NCBI GenBank assembly: GCA_964275585.1
Contig: CAXYCJ010000015.1
Location: 1-64,000 of the forward strand
DNA: 64,000 bases
Direction: 5' to 3'
Origin: D2472 sp964275585
GTDB taxonomy: Bacteria; Pseudomonadota; Gammaproteobacteria; Magnimaribacterales; D2472
The position numbers were made by a program, and so were the translations under genes. Position 1 is the first letter of the stretch; each line of letters begins with the position of its first letter. Below the pieces are notes generated by a model that did no database searches, was not told the DNA's origin, and saw nothing but the letters and a program-made list of their open reading frames with translations. Positions 33,917 through 43,349 of this stretch are shown here, in pieces.

Positions 33917-35457
33917 TTTTCTTCCTTAAGTTTAGAGTTATATAATTCTACATATTTATTTATATCCATGCTTGGGGTTTCTTCAATTTTTTTTAAATCC
34001 TTTATCGAATCTTTAGAAGAATTAACAAAACGTGAAAAATCCCTATTGGCAGGTTTTGGATATGAACTAGCAATGCTCTGACTGTGAGCAAGGCCATACT
34101 CAGCAAAAGACATTTTTTGAGCCTCCATTTCTTCCATAATCTTCTTACTTAACGATGGGTTTAATTTGATTTCACTGACAAATGCATTCAAATAACCAGA
34201 TGAATAACTGTCCATTGCCTCAGCAACCAAATTCAGCTCTTCATAGTAAGTTTTTTTAATCTCCGAAAGTGAGCAAGAAACTCCATTCTTAATTAATTTC
34301 AGAGCTTTAGAGCGACCGTTAATTACCATCTTATGATTGTTAGAAGAAATTTCTTGAGCTTCATCCTTTGAAATATCTGGGCTTTCAGAGACAAGAGAAT
34401 GCATTAGAAAGATATCAAGCAGTTTAATTCCATTCTCAGATATCCCCTCAGGCATAAACGGATTAATGTCTAAGCCCCTTAGCTCTATATATTCAATCCC
34501 ATATTGTTTTAAAAGAGTTGATGGGCGCTCACCACTTGGCCCTGTTCTTTTTGGTCTAATAATGTCATATAACTCATTTTCAATTTGTAAAATTCCTGCA
34601 GAAATTTGTTGCGGTACGCCAGCACTGTCAAACAAACCCATTTGTTCAAATTTTTTATTTGGCGTGTTGATTCCCTTAATTACTGCATTAATAAATTCAT
34701 CTAGGTTGTTGTATTTAATCTGAAGAGACTCTTGTATTGGACTCTGATACCCCACATCACTCATGCGTAAAGAAGTTGCGTCAGGCAAAAATAAATCCTC
34801 TGTGCCATACTTTTCTAAGGAGTGATCTCTGCCATATAAGTAAGATTTATGAGCCACGGGCGATGCCCCAAAATGACTTAACAGAAACCAAAAATTTCTT
34901 TTAACATTTCTGATCAAGGAGAGATATTTTGTATTTATAAGATCCTGCGAGGGAGCGTCAGAAATTGTAGACCATGATTTTTCTGATAGTGAAAAATTAT
35001 AATGTATTCCAGAAACTGACTGCATAATTGATCCATATCTTAGCTTTAATCCTTTTCTATAGATGTGCTTTAGCATTCCTTGGTTTGAGTTACCATATTC
35101 CGCTAAACGTATTTCAGCTTGGTCTCCAAAAGCACACGGCATAGAAAAATTCCACAGTATCTCATCCTCCAAGCAGTCATAAAGAAAGTGATGCAGATCG
35201 GATAAATGCGCAAACAAACCCTCCGCTGAGTTGAATGTGGGAGTTACTAACTCAACTAAGGCTTCTGAAAAATCCGTAGTAATATCTTTATTTGTTAGAG
35301 GTGAGCCTAAATTTTTTGGGTGATTTTTTTGTGAGATATTACCATTTTTATTAACTCTTAGAGACTCTCTCTCAATCCCCCTGTTAATTTCAAGACCATC
35401 AAAGAAGCCCCTTTCTTGGAAAGAAAGGAGGGAGCTCTTAAACTGTCTTGATGCCAT
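33913..35457 (-). CDS. gshA: Glutamate-cysteine ligase
   Basis: First step of glutathione synthesis. The opening RGIERESLRVNKNGNI and GSPLTNKDITTDFSEALVELVTP match the proteobacterial (class I) enzyme. Other blocks are IHYNFSLS, the SLRMSDVGYQS segment, and YIELRGLDINPF. The internal ATG just after the pckA stop is preferred, giving 514 residues (518 in E. coli); a TTG inside pckA would add 12. No gshB is present in the window. Confidence 0.94.
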   Translation of the reverse strand: MASRQFKSSLLSFQERGFFDGLEINRGIERESLRVNKNGNISQKNHPKNLGSPLTNKDITTDFSEALVELVTPTFNSAEGLFAHLSDLHHFLYDCLEDEILWNFSMPCAFGDQAEIRLAEYGNSNQGMLKHIYRKGLKLRYGSIMQSVSGIHYNFSLSEKSWSTISDAPSQDLINTKYLSLIRNVKRNFWFLLSHFGASPVAHKSYLYGRDHSLEKYGTEDLFLPDATSLRMSDVGYQSPIQESLQIKYNNLDEFINAVIKGINTPNKKFEQMGLFDSAGVPQQISAGILQIENELYDIIRPKRTGPSGERPSTLLKQYGIEYIELRGLDINPFMPEGISENGIKLLDIFLMHSLVSESPDISKDEAQEISSNNHKMVINGRSKALKLIKNGVSCSLSEIKKTYYEELNLVAEAMDSYSSGYLNAFVSEIKLNPSLSKKIMEEMEAQKMSFAEYGLAHSQSIASSYPKPANRDFSRFVNSSKDSIKDLKKIEETPSMDINKYVELYNSKLKEEK

Positions 35458-35467
35458 TATTGGATGG

Positions 35468-37009
35468 CTAAATAAACGGACCCGCTTCAACAATCTCTTT
35501 TTTAACAGAGAATTTCTTAAAGTTTTCTTGAAATTTCTGAACTAAGTCACTTAGGTACTCTTTATAACTTTCTTGGTCTTCCCAGGTTTCTTTCGGAGTT
35601 AGCACACTTGAGTCAACGCCCTCAACCGATGAGGGAACATCTAAGTTCAAACCATCGATATGCTGAGTTTCAACGTTGTTTAATTCACCATTTTGAATAG
35701 CATTTATTATTCTTCTAGTTGTAGGAATATCAAATCTAGAGCCAATGCCATGGGGTCCACCAGTCCATCCAGTATTGACAAGGAACACTTTCGAGTTAAA
35801 TGACTCAATTCTTTTAATTAACAGGTCTGCATAGACTCCGGCAGGCCTAGGAAAGAAGGGCGCACCAAAACAAGTTGAAAATGTTGAGCCAATTGACTCT
35901 GTTGATCCAACCTCAGTTGATCCAACTTTAGCCGTATAACCGCTTAAAAAGTGATATGCCGCAGCTTCTTTAGAAAGAATAGAGACAGGAGGAATTAAGC
36001 CAGTTAAGTCACAAGTTAAAAATATTACTGTTTCGGGCTCTCCCGCTGCATTTGATTCAATTGCATCATCTATATGTGATCTTGGGTAACAGCATCTACC
36101 ATTTTCAGATAATGAAGTATTTGAATAATCTGGAGTATTGCTCTCATCAAGAAAAACATTTTCAATAATACTGCCATGTTTAATTGCTTTCCAAATAACA
36201 GGCTCATTCTTTTCAGAAAGGTCTATGGTTTTTGCATAGCATCCACCCTCAAAGTTAAATACAGTTCCTTCTCCCCACCCATGCTCGTCGTCTCCAATCA
36301 GAGAACATGTCGGGTCAGCAGAAAGAGTTGTTTTACCAGTTCCAGAAAGACCAAAGAACAGAGACACCTTACCGTCTTTATTAACATTAGAAGAGCAATG
36401 CATTGGAAGCACATCTTTCTCTGGCATTAAAAAGTTCTGGACTGAAAACATTGATTTTTTCATTTCACCAGCATATTTCATGCCCGCAAGTAAAACTTTT
36501 CTAGCTGCAAAATTAATAATTACACAGCTTTCTGAATTAGTTCCATCTTCTTCTGGAGAGCATTGATAGTTAAGAGCACTTAGAATCTGCCATTCTTTCT
36601 TTACCTGAGGATTAAACTCAGTCGGACTGATAAAAATTAGCTTTGAAAACATGCTATGCGACGCGCTTTCTGCAGTCACATTGACAGGAATATAATGTTC
36701 ATCATGAGCGCCCACATGAACTTTAGAGAGGTATCTATTTTTTTCTGCAAGATAGGCATCTACCTTGTTCCAAAGTCGTGAAAATTTTTCAGTATCAAAT
36801 GGTTTGTTAATATCCCCCCAATCTATAAGCTGAGATGTACTATCCTCTTCAACAATAAATCTATCATTTGGGCTTCGACCAGTTCGATCACCGGTCTCCA
36901 AAGACAAAGCACCATTACTCGCAATAACACCCTCACCATTTCCAATTGCAATTTCAATTAACTCTTCGGTGGTAAGCTCGAGCGTTTTACTTAAAGTCCC
37001 ATTTTCCAT
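35468..37009 (-). CDS. pckA: Phosphoenolpyruvate carboxykinase (ATP)
   Basis: Gluconeogenic enzyme forming PEP from oxaloacetate. The P-loop GLSGTGKTTLSADP near 226-239 and the kinase-2-like LIGDDEHGW are intact. The RTGRSPNDRF block near the N-terminus and the NTGWTGGPHGIGSRF segment near 420 are signatures. The ATG giving MENGTLS is chosen since GGAGG lies upstream; that gives 513 residues. The 184-bp gap upstream to dsbB holds no feature I recognise. Confidence 0.95.
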   Translation of the reverse strand: MENGTLSKTLELTTEELIEIAIGNGEGVIASNGALSLETGDRTGRSPNDRFIVEEDSTSQLIDWGDINKPFDTEKFSRLWNKVDAYLAEKNRYLSKVHVGAHDEHYIPVNVTAESASHSMFSKLIFISPTEFNPQVKKEWQILSALNYQCSPEEDGTNSESCVIINFAARKVLLAGMKYAGEMKKSMFSVQNFLMPEKDVLPMHCSSNVNKDGKVSLFFGLSGTGKTTLSADPTCSLIGDDEHGWGEGTVFNFEGGCYAKTIDLSEKNEPVIWKAIKHGSIIENVFLDESNTPDYSNTSLSENGRCCYPRSHIDDAIESNAAGEPETVIFLTCDLTGLIPPVSILSKEAAAYHFLSGYTAKVGSTEVGSTESIGSTFSTCFGAPFFPRPAGVYADLLIKRIESFNSKVFLVNTGWTGGPHGIGSRFDIPTTRRIINAIQNGELNNVETQHIDGLNLDVPSSVEGVDSSVLTPKETWEDQESYKEYLSDLVQKFQENFKKFSVKKEIVEAGPFI

Positions 37010-37193
37010 ATTAATTTTTTCGCCTCCCAATTATGTACGTATATTTTACATCTACCTGATAAGTTTAACTATAGAACATGTCTTGTAGTGGATTTGAAAT
37101 TATTTGCACAAAATTGTCAACAAAACTAAAAAGCTTTATCTTTACAAGGAATAACAAGGACTTTTATTGTAACTAAACTACAAAAATACCTTT

Positions 37194-37694
37194 TTAAAAT
37201 CTTTTTAAAAAGAAAAATAAATTGTAAAACAGTAAACTAATAAAGAAAATTAGAGCCCACTCAGCAAAATTAAAAATAAATCTCCATTGATACTCTGCAC
37301 AATTCCCATCTCCCAGAAGAATAGTTTGAATTACCTCCATAAACGGAAGAGTATCCATTAAAAAATCCATAGGGGGAGCACAAGTTGGGATTTGATCAGT
37401 AGGAAGGTGCTGAAGATAGATTTGTCTGCCCGCAACAATGCTACCACCCAATGCAAATAAACTAGCTAAAAGAAATAAAAATTTATTAATCATTAAATGA
37501 AGGTTAGGAATAAATAAGACAAGCCCACAAAAACCAATAAAAGCAAAAGCCCACCTTTGAAGTATGCATAGCGGACAAGGGTCGTAATACCCTATCACTT
37601 CAAACAAGTAAGCTCCCATTACCAAGCCGAAACCTAGAAGCAAATTAATAGCGGCTGGCATAAAAAATATTTTTTTTATAATGCTCATAGACAT
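37194..37694 (-). CDS. dsbB: Disulfide bond formation protein DsbB
   Basis: Quinone-linked membrane oxidase that recharges DsbA. Four helices; the first periplasmic loop has CPLC near 40-43 (YDPCPLCILQRW) and the second loop has cysteines in IPTCAPP and GNCAEYQWRF. The 166 residues match the family. The DsbA-like partner is encoded 6 kb away beside cytochrome c4. Confidence 0.93.
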   Translation of the reverse strand: MSMSIIKKIFFMPAAINLLLGFGLVMGAYLFEVIGYYDPCPLCILQRWAFAFIGFCGLVLFIPNLHLMINKFLFLLASLFALGGSIVAGRQIYLQHLPTDQIPTCAPPMDFLMDTLPFMEVIQTILLGDGNCAEYQWRFIFNFAEWALIFFISLLFYNLFFFLKRF

Positions 37695-37771
37695 ATTCTA
37701 AATCAGTAAAAGTAAGATGATCTTATATTATGCATGGCTTATATAAAAACCAAATGACATAATAAATTTTA

Positions 37772-40471
37772 ATGACAAATCCTAATAAAACAATTTTTTT
37801 AATTGATGGCTCTTCTTATTTATACAGAGCATTTCATGCAATGCCGCCTTTGACAACTTCGACTGGGCTGCCAACAGGAGCGGTGAAGGGTGTGACTAAT
37901 ATGCTTCGCAATCTCAGGAACGAAAATCTAAACTCTCATTACTTAGCAATTTTTGATGCTAAGGGGAAAAACTTTAGACATTCTATTTATAAGGATTACA
38001 AAGCAAACAGGCCCCCAATGCCACCGGAGCTCCGCGAGCAATTAGCACCACTAAAGTCTATTTGCAATGCTATGGGGATGCCTGTTGTTGAAATTCCAGG
38101 CGTTGAGGCTGATGACGTTATTGCAACTTTGGCAATGATGGGAGCTAAAAGAGGAATTCCTATGATTATTTCTTCACTGGACAAAGATTTAATGCAGCTT
38201 GTTGAAGATCCATTGGTCAAAATGGTAAACACGATGAACAATAAAGTCTATGATGTAGCCGGTGTTCAAGAAAAGTTTGGGGTTCACCCAGATCAGATAA
38301 TAGATTACCTTGCCCTTGTTGGTGATACCTCAGACAATATTCCTGGTGTTCCCAAGGTTGGGCCCAAAACAGCAGTCAAATGGCTAAATGAGTTTAAAGA
38401 CTTAGAGGGAATAACCCAAAATGCAGAAAATTTTTCTGGTGTTGTTGGTCAAAACTTAAGAGATTCTATTCAAGATCTAGACAGAAATGTTGAGCTTGTA
38501 ACACTCAAAAAAGATGTAGATTTATCTATTTCTCTAGATGAATTACTAGCAGCCACTGAAAATCAGAAAGAGCTCAATAAACTTTTTACATCTCTTGAGT
38601 TTAAGAATTGGATAAAATCTTCTGATGGTCAGTCCACAGATGCATCAATAAACTCGGTTCCTTCAAAAGAATATGAAACAGTGTTATCTGACAAAGCTTT
38701 AAAAACTTGGGCAGAGAAATTAAACAAATGCTCAGCTTTTGCCATTGATACAGAGACATCATCTTTGGACACCATGACGGCAGATCTGCTTGGCATATCT
38801 CTGTCTTGCGAAGAGGGAGAGGGCTGTTACATTCCTATTCAACATTCATACGAAGGCATGCCTCAACAACTTTCATTGAGTCTCATAGTTAAAATTTTAG
38901 GCGAGTCAATCTCTAACAATCAAACAAAGCTTGTAGGCCAGAATCTTAAATTTGACTTACCGATTCTTAACAGACATGGCATCAAGGTCACTGAATTTCT
39001 TGGAGACACTATGTTGATGTCTTATGTTCTAAACAGTACCGGAACAAGGCATGGCTTGGATAGAATGGCTATGCATTATTTGCAATATCAACCAATGAAA
39101 TATGAGGAAGTTGCTGGCTCTGCATCCAAGCAAATTAACTTTGCTCAAGTAAAGATACCTGCTGCGACTTTTTATGCTGCAGAAGATGCAGATATCACTT
39201 TTAGACTATTTAATCTGTTGGATAAGAGGCTTAAAAAAGAGCCTAAGCTAATTAATCTGCTGAACACCCTTGAATATCCCATGCTTAAATCGTTGCTTAG
39301 GGTAGAGACTAATGGGGCTAAGATCAATATAAAAATGCTAGCTGAATACTCAAAAGAGCTCGGCCTTAAAATTGAGAAGCTATCTAAAACAGCATTTAAG
39401 ATGGCAGGTGAAGAATTTAATATGGATTCGCCTAAGCAATTGGTAGAAATCTTATATAACAAATTAGAATTACCAGTATTAAAGAAAACTCCAAAAGGCC
39501 AACCCTCTACAAACGAAGATACCTTAAAACGTTTGGCCGAAGAGTATGAGCTACCAAAAGTTATTATCAAGTACAGAGGGCTAGCAAAACTAAAATCTAC
39601 ATACACTGATAGCTTGATAAATATCCAACATCCGGATACCAAAAGAATTCACACCTCATACCAACAAGCAGTCACTTCAACTGGCAGACTTTCTTCCACA
39701 GAGCCTAATCTACAAAACATACCAATCAAAACAGCCGAAGGTAGAAAAATACGTGAAGCTTTTGTGGCAGAAGAAGGCAATGTTTTAATCTCTGCAGACT
39801 ATTCGCAAATTGAATTAAGAATCATGGCGCATTTATCTGGAGATAAAAATTTAACGCATGCCTTTAATAATAATATTGATGTTCATTCTTCTACTGCCTC
39901 CGAAATCTTTAATGTGCCGTTAGATGAGGTGACACCTGATCATCGCAGAAGCGCTAAAGCAATTAACTTTGGTTTAATTTATGGCATGTCAGCTTTCGGA
40001 TTAACTAGGCAGTTAGGCATTCCACGTCATGAAGCCCAGGCTTATCTTGATACTTATTTTGAGAGATACACAGGTGTAAGAGAATATATGGACTCCACTA
40101 AAGAGCTGGCAAAGAAAAATCTGTATGTGGAGACTATTCTAGGGAGGAAACTTCATGTAACTGAGATTAATGCATCTAATGGATTAAGACGACAGGCAGC
40201 GGAAAGAGCGGCAATTAATGCTCCCCTTCAAGGCTCAGCTGCAGACATTATCAAAAAAGCAATGATAGATGTTGACCAATGGATTGGAGATGATAACGCA
40301 GATATTAAAATGATTATGCAGGTTCATGATGAACTTATTTTTGAAGTCAAAAGCAATCTCGCTTCTGACGCCTTAGAAAAAATTGTTATGATTATGCAAA
40401 ATACACTTAAATTAAATATTCCCCTAATAGTTGATGCTCAAAAAGGTAATAACTGGAATGAAGCACACTAA
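37772..40471 (+). CDS. polA: DNA polymerase I
   Basis: Three-domain repair and Okazaki-fragment polymerase. The 5'-3' exonuclease domain begins IFLIDGSSYLYRAFHAMP and contains EADDVIATLA. The 3'-5' proofreading domain keeps its acidic motifs: AIDTETSSLD, NLKFDLPIL and YAAEDADITF. The polymerase domain has the motif A region ISADYSQIELRIMAHLSGD, the O-helix RRSAKAINFGLIYGMS and motif C MQVHDELIFEV. It has 899 residues, near the 928 of E. coli. All three active sites appear intact. Confidence 0.97.
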   Translation: MTNPNKTIFLIDGSSYLYRAFHAMPPLTTSTGLPTGAVKGVTNMLRNLRNENLNSHYLAIFDAKGKNFRHSIYKDYKANRPPMPPELREQLAPLKSICNAMGMPVVEIPGVEADDVIATLAMMGAKRGIPMIISSLDKDLMQLVEDPLVKMVNTMNNKVYDVAGVQEKFGVHPDQIIDYLALVGDTSDNIPGVPKVGPKTAVKWLNEFKDLEGITQNAENFSGVVGQNLRDSIQDLDRNVELVTLKKDVDLSISLDELLAATENQKELNKLFTSLEFKNWIKSSDGQSTDASINSVPSKEYETVLSDKALKTWAEKLNKCSAFAIDTETSSLDTMTADLLGISLSCEEGEGCYIPIQHSYEGMPQQLSLSLIVKILGESISNNQTKLVGQNLKFDLPILNRHGIKVTEFLGDTMLMSYVLNSTGTRHGLDRMAMHYLQYQPMKYEEVAGSASKQINFAQVKIPAATFYAAEDADITFRLFNLLDKRLKKEPKLINLLNTLEYPMLKSLLRVETNGAKINIKMLAEYSKELGLKIEKLSKTAFKMAGEEFNMDSPKQLVEILYNKLELPVLKKTPKGQPSTNEDTLKRLAEEYELPKVIIKYRGLAKLKSTYTDSLINIQHPDTKRIHTSYQQAVTSTGRLSSTEPNLQNIPIKTAEGRKIREAFVAEEGNVLISADYSQIELRIMAHLSGDKNLTHAFNNNIDVHSSTASEIFNVPLDEVTPDHRRSAKAINFGLIYGMSAFGLTRQLGIPRHEAQAYLDTYFERYTGVREYMDSTKELAKKNLYVETILGRKLHVTEINASNGLRRQAAERAAINAPLQGSAADIIKKAMIDVDQWIGDDNADIKMIMQVHDELIFEVKSNLASDALEKIVMIMQNTLKLNIPLIVDAQKGNNWNEAH

Positions 40472-41537
40472 TAAATATATTTATGCTTTTCTATTAATAG
40501 CTGCATTTAGCAACCCCATTAAAGCAGATGATTCTTTGTCGCCTAACATTAAGGCAATTGTCAAAAATTCTTATGATCAAGACATAAAGAAGTTTAAAAA
40601 ATGTGTGAGTGAAGAAGGCTTGATAGCAAGCGAACAGATTCATACTAATTGCACTATTGTCAGGCTAGAGAGAGCATATAAAATCTTAAATCAGTTTAAA
40701 AAATGTGATGTAACGTTATTCTTGGAGGGTTTTAGCCCTCCAAAAAGATTAACAAGACCTAACATTAATTATCCAAAAAGCTCACGACGAAAAGGACTCA
40801 CTGGATTTGCTGTTGTTTCTTTCGATATAGATGAAAGCGGGAAGACAACAAATCATCAAATTGTTCCCCCTCTCTCACATAAAAGTTTTCAAGCTGAGGC
40901 ATTGAAGGCAGCAAGGCAGCTTGAATACAGCCCTTTATTATTTAATGGAGTGCCCGTTCCATACAACAAGATGAAGCACAAATTTACATTTGTACTTGAA
41001 TCTGAAAATATTGTATTGGATGCAGGGGCTCGTAGCTTTAATAAAATCCTTCGATTGCTCAAAGCGGGTAAATTTACAGAGGCTGAAACTCTAGCGTTAA
41101 AAAAGTTAGACAAAGACCCCTTTTTTTATTACCAACTATCGCTTGCTAGATTTGGACAAAAAAATTTTGAGGGGGCTGCTAATGCCGCTCAAGATTTTTT
41201 TAATCATCAGGATTCAAAGGAATTGCATATGCCGGAATATTATTTCCTTGCCCATGCAACTCGCGTTTATGCAGAATCGTTATATAGATCAAATCAGATT
41301 GAGGAACTAATAGGCCTTGAAACAATGCTTAAAAGACTCTCCCCTGGCAAAAGATATAAAAATGATATTGTGTGGACGAAGATTTATTTAGGGACTGCCC
41401 TCATATCTAAAAATAAAACTCTAGACGGTATTTATTTCTTAATTTTAGCAAAAAATATCGCCATTAAAGAAAATAATGAGAGCGCAGTTAATGTTATTGG
41501 CTCTATTCTAGAAAATCTGGAAGACGCTCTCAGTTAA
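40458..41537 (+). CDS. TonB C-terminal-domain protein with TPR-like tail
   Basis: Starts with a signal peptide or anchor (residues 7-25, ending IKADD), has a short cysteine-containing region, then a TonB-C/energy-transducer-like domain at about 95-185. That domain starts PPKRLTRPNINYP and includes TGFAVVSFDIDESGKTTNH and ALKAARQLEYSPLLFNG. The remainder (about 190-355) is helical and looks like tetratricopeptide repeats. The proline-rich spacer of true TonB is missing, so an envelope role other than TonB-dependent uptake is likely. It overlaps the polA 3' end by 14 bp. Confidence 0.7.
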   Translation: MKHTNKYIYAFLLIAAFSNPIKADDSLSPNIKAIVKNSYDQDIKKFKKCVSEEGLIASEQIHTNCTIVRLERAYKILNQFKKCDVTLFLEGFSPPKRLTRPNINYPKSSRRKGLTGFAVVSFDIDESGKTTNHQIVPPLSHKSFQAEALKAARQLEYSPLLFNGVPVPYNKMKHKFTFVLESENIVLDAGARSFNKILRLLKAGKFTEAETLALKKLDKDPFFYYQLSLARFGQKNFEGAANAAQDFFNHQDSKELHMPEYYFLAHATRVYAESLYRSNQIEELIGLETMLKRLSPGKRYKNDIVWTKIYLGTALISKNKTLDGIYFLILAKNIAIKENNESAVNVIGSILENLEDALS

Positions 41538-42054
41538 CTATTGTTCCATTCCAAATTAACGGCTTTTCAATTATTCTTTCCTTTGGTGCAAGTATTTTAA
41601 TTCCATACTCTTCTCTCAAGTCACACACTCTTTGATTCATCAGAGAGTCAGGAGATTGAAAAGGCCATTTTTTATTCATTGCCTTTGCGCGGCGCACGAC
41701 CTTTCGTTTGATAGGGATGAGTTTTAAGACCATAAGCAACAGCTTTAAGTAACCCACCTCTTTTTTTAAGTATTTATTTAACTCTTTTAGCTCTGGTAAT
41801 TTCTGATAAGCAAACAATTCTTTAAATTTCCAATGGCAGCCCCGGAGCACCCATGTGTCTAATAAAGATTCTTGTTCCAGAGAGGTATCAAGCCCAAACA
41901 TTACGTGGGTTGCATCATGGTCTCTAATAACTTGTGAATCAGGCGCATCAATTAGTTGTTTTTTACCATTTGCTTGAAGGTAGGCACGATACTCTTCGAG
42001 TCCTTCCTCAAGAGTTAGCTCACAGGATTGATCTTGAAAAGATAATTTAACCAT
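41530..42054 (-). CDS. Coq4-like protein
   Basis: A 174-residue protein carrying HDATH followed by 11 residues and E (HDATHVMFGLDTSLEQE). That is exactly the HDxxHx11E metal motif of the Coq4 family, which acts in ubiquinone biosynthesis in eukaryotes and some bacteria. The rest is helical with a basic stretch (KRKVVRRAKAMNKKW) that could meet the membrane. It overlaps the engB stop region by eight bases. The window also carries ubiE, ubiJ, ubiB and a UbiK-like gene, so a quinone role is reasonable but unproven. The motif is the main evidence. Confidence 0.65.
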   Translation of the reverse strand: MVKLSFQDQSCELTLEEGLEEYRAYLQANGKKQLIDAPDSQVIRDHDATHVMFGLDTSLEQESLLDTWVLRGCHWKFKELFAYQKLPELKELNKYLKKEVGYLKLLLMVLKLIPIKRKVVRRAKAMNKKWPFQSPDSLMNQRVCDLREEYGIKILAPKERIIEKPLIWNGTIVN

Positions 42055-42631
42055 CTGTATATCTTAGTAAAATTTTTCCTAACTTTTCACAACCAGTTCC
42101 CTTTAGAGCTGAGATTACTATTACATCTGGTGCATTGGTTTCTTTCAAAACCTTTTGCTGAGTGCTCATGCATACATTATTTGATACCTTGTCAGATTTT
42201 GTGAGGACTGGAATAAAAGGGACATCAAAGTTTTGACACAGCTCAATCATATCGAGATCTATTGGTTTAAGTGGGTGTCGAATATCCATAAATACCACCA
42301 CTGCCTTTAGCGATGTTCTTTTTTCAAAATACTCACCTAACAATGGGCCCCAATCCTTGCGTCTAGAATGACCAGATTTTGCAAATCCATACCCAGGCAG
42401 ATCTAAAAACTTAAAACCCTCCTCTACTTCAAAAAAATTAATCTCAGTTGTTCGCCCAGGTGTTTTACTAATTCGTGCTAATTTTTTGTTCTTGGTTAGA
42501 GCATTTAATGCGCTAGATTTCCCAGCATTTGAGCGACCAGACAATAAAATCTCTGTTCCAGTGTCTTCTGGAAGCTTTTGGTACTTTGTTATGCCAAATA
42601 AAAAAGCAGTATTTTTGAAAGGATTTTTCAT
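42047..42631 (-). CDS. engB: Ribosome biogenesis GTP-binding protein EngB (YihA/YsxC)
   Basis: GTPase for large-subunit assembly. The P-loop GRSNAGKSSALNAL lies near 32-45, the G2/G3 region TPGRTTEINFFEV and DLPGYGFA near 60-85, and G4 as TKSD near 143-146. The 194 residues are as usual. PolA and a cytochrome c4 gene as close neighbours are the same as in many gammaproteobacteria (polA-engB-c4-dsbA). Confidence 0.95.
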   Translation of the reverse strand: MKNPFKNTAFLFGITKYQKLPEDTGTEILLSGRSNAGKSSALNALTKNKKLARISKTPGRTTEINFFEVEEGFKFLDLPGYGFAKSGHSRRKDWGPLLGEYFEKRTSLKAVVVFMDIRHPLKPIDLDMIELCQNFDVPFIPVLTKSDKVSNNVCMSTQQKVLKETNAPDVIVISALKGTGCEKLGKILLRYTDG

Positions 42632-42695
42632 TAGATCGTTTATCTCAAGCCACGCAGGACATATAATATGCTTTCTATACCATAACGCACAATAT

Positions 42696-43349
42696 ATGTT
42701 GAAAACTTATTTAATGATTGCCCTGACTTTTACGTCCTTTGGCAGTCTTGCATCTGAAATTGAGATGCCCGGTTTGCTTGCAGTAGGAAATGCTCAAGCT
42801 GGATCAGCTTTAGTTGCAACTTGTGCAGCATGCCATGGTGCTCAGGGACAAAGTATCAGTTCTGATTGGCCAAATTTAGCAGGACAAAACCAACGCTACC
42901 TTGCTGAGCAGCTCAAATATTTTCAACAGGGCGACAGAGAAAACATTTTAATGCTATCTGTTATCCCATATCTTAATACTCTTTCAGATGGCCAGCTTTT
43001 AGATATAGCTGCATTTTATAGCTCACAAGCACCTGCAGTCGGTCAAGCCAAAGACGATCAGGAGCTTTTGGCACTGGGACAGAGCCTATATAGAGCGGGA
43101 GATTTAAAGAGAGGTATTCCAGCATGTACCGCATGCCATTCTGTAAACGGTGCCGGAAATTTTCAAGCTGGATTCCCTAGAGTATCTGGTCAACAAAAGG
43201 CTTATCTTATATCAACTTTAAAGGCTTACCGGAATCTCGAAAGAGGTGGAGGCGATTATTCGCTGGTAATGCAATCCGCTTCTCAAAATTTAAAAGACAA
43301 AGATATCGAAGCCCTATCAAACTACATGCACGGACTGTATCAAAAATGA
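42696..43349 (+). CDS. Cytochrome c4 (dihaem)
   Basis: Periplasmic dihaem electron carrier. A signal peptide ends near SLASE. Haem 1 is bound by CAACH (about residues 46-50) and haem 2 by CTACH (about 147-151), in two similar halves with methionine ligands downstream (ILMLSV and LVMQSA regions). The 217 residues match the c4 family. It probably feeds the caa3 oxidase. The start is the ATG after the divergent gap to engB; the stop overlaps dsbA by ATGA. Confidence 0.93.
   Translation: MLKTYLMIALTFTSFGSLASEIEMPGLLAVGNAQAGSALVATCAACHGAQGQSISSDWPNLAGQNQRYLAEQLKYFQQGDRENILMLSVIPYLNTLSDGQLLDIAAFYSSQAPAVGQAKDDQELLALGQSLYRAGDLKRGIPACTACHSVNGAGNFQAGFPRVSGQQKAYLISTLKAYRNLERGGGDYSLVMQSASQNLKDKDIEALSNYMHGLYQK

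Noticed and set aside
37010..37193. Possible regulatory RNA upstream of pckA
   Set aside because: AT-rich with no stable hairpin or conserved motif that I could recognise.
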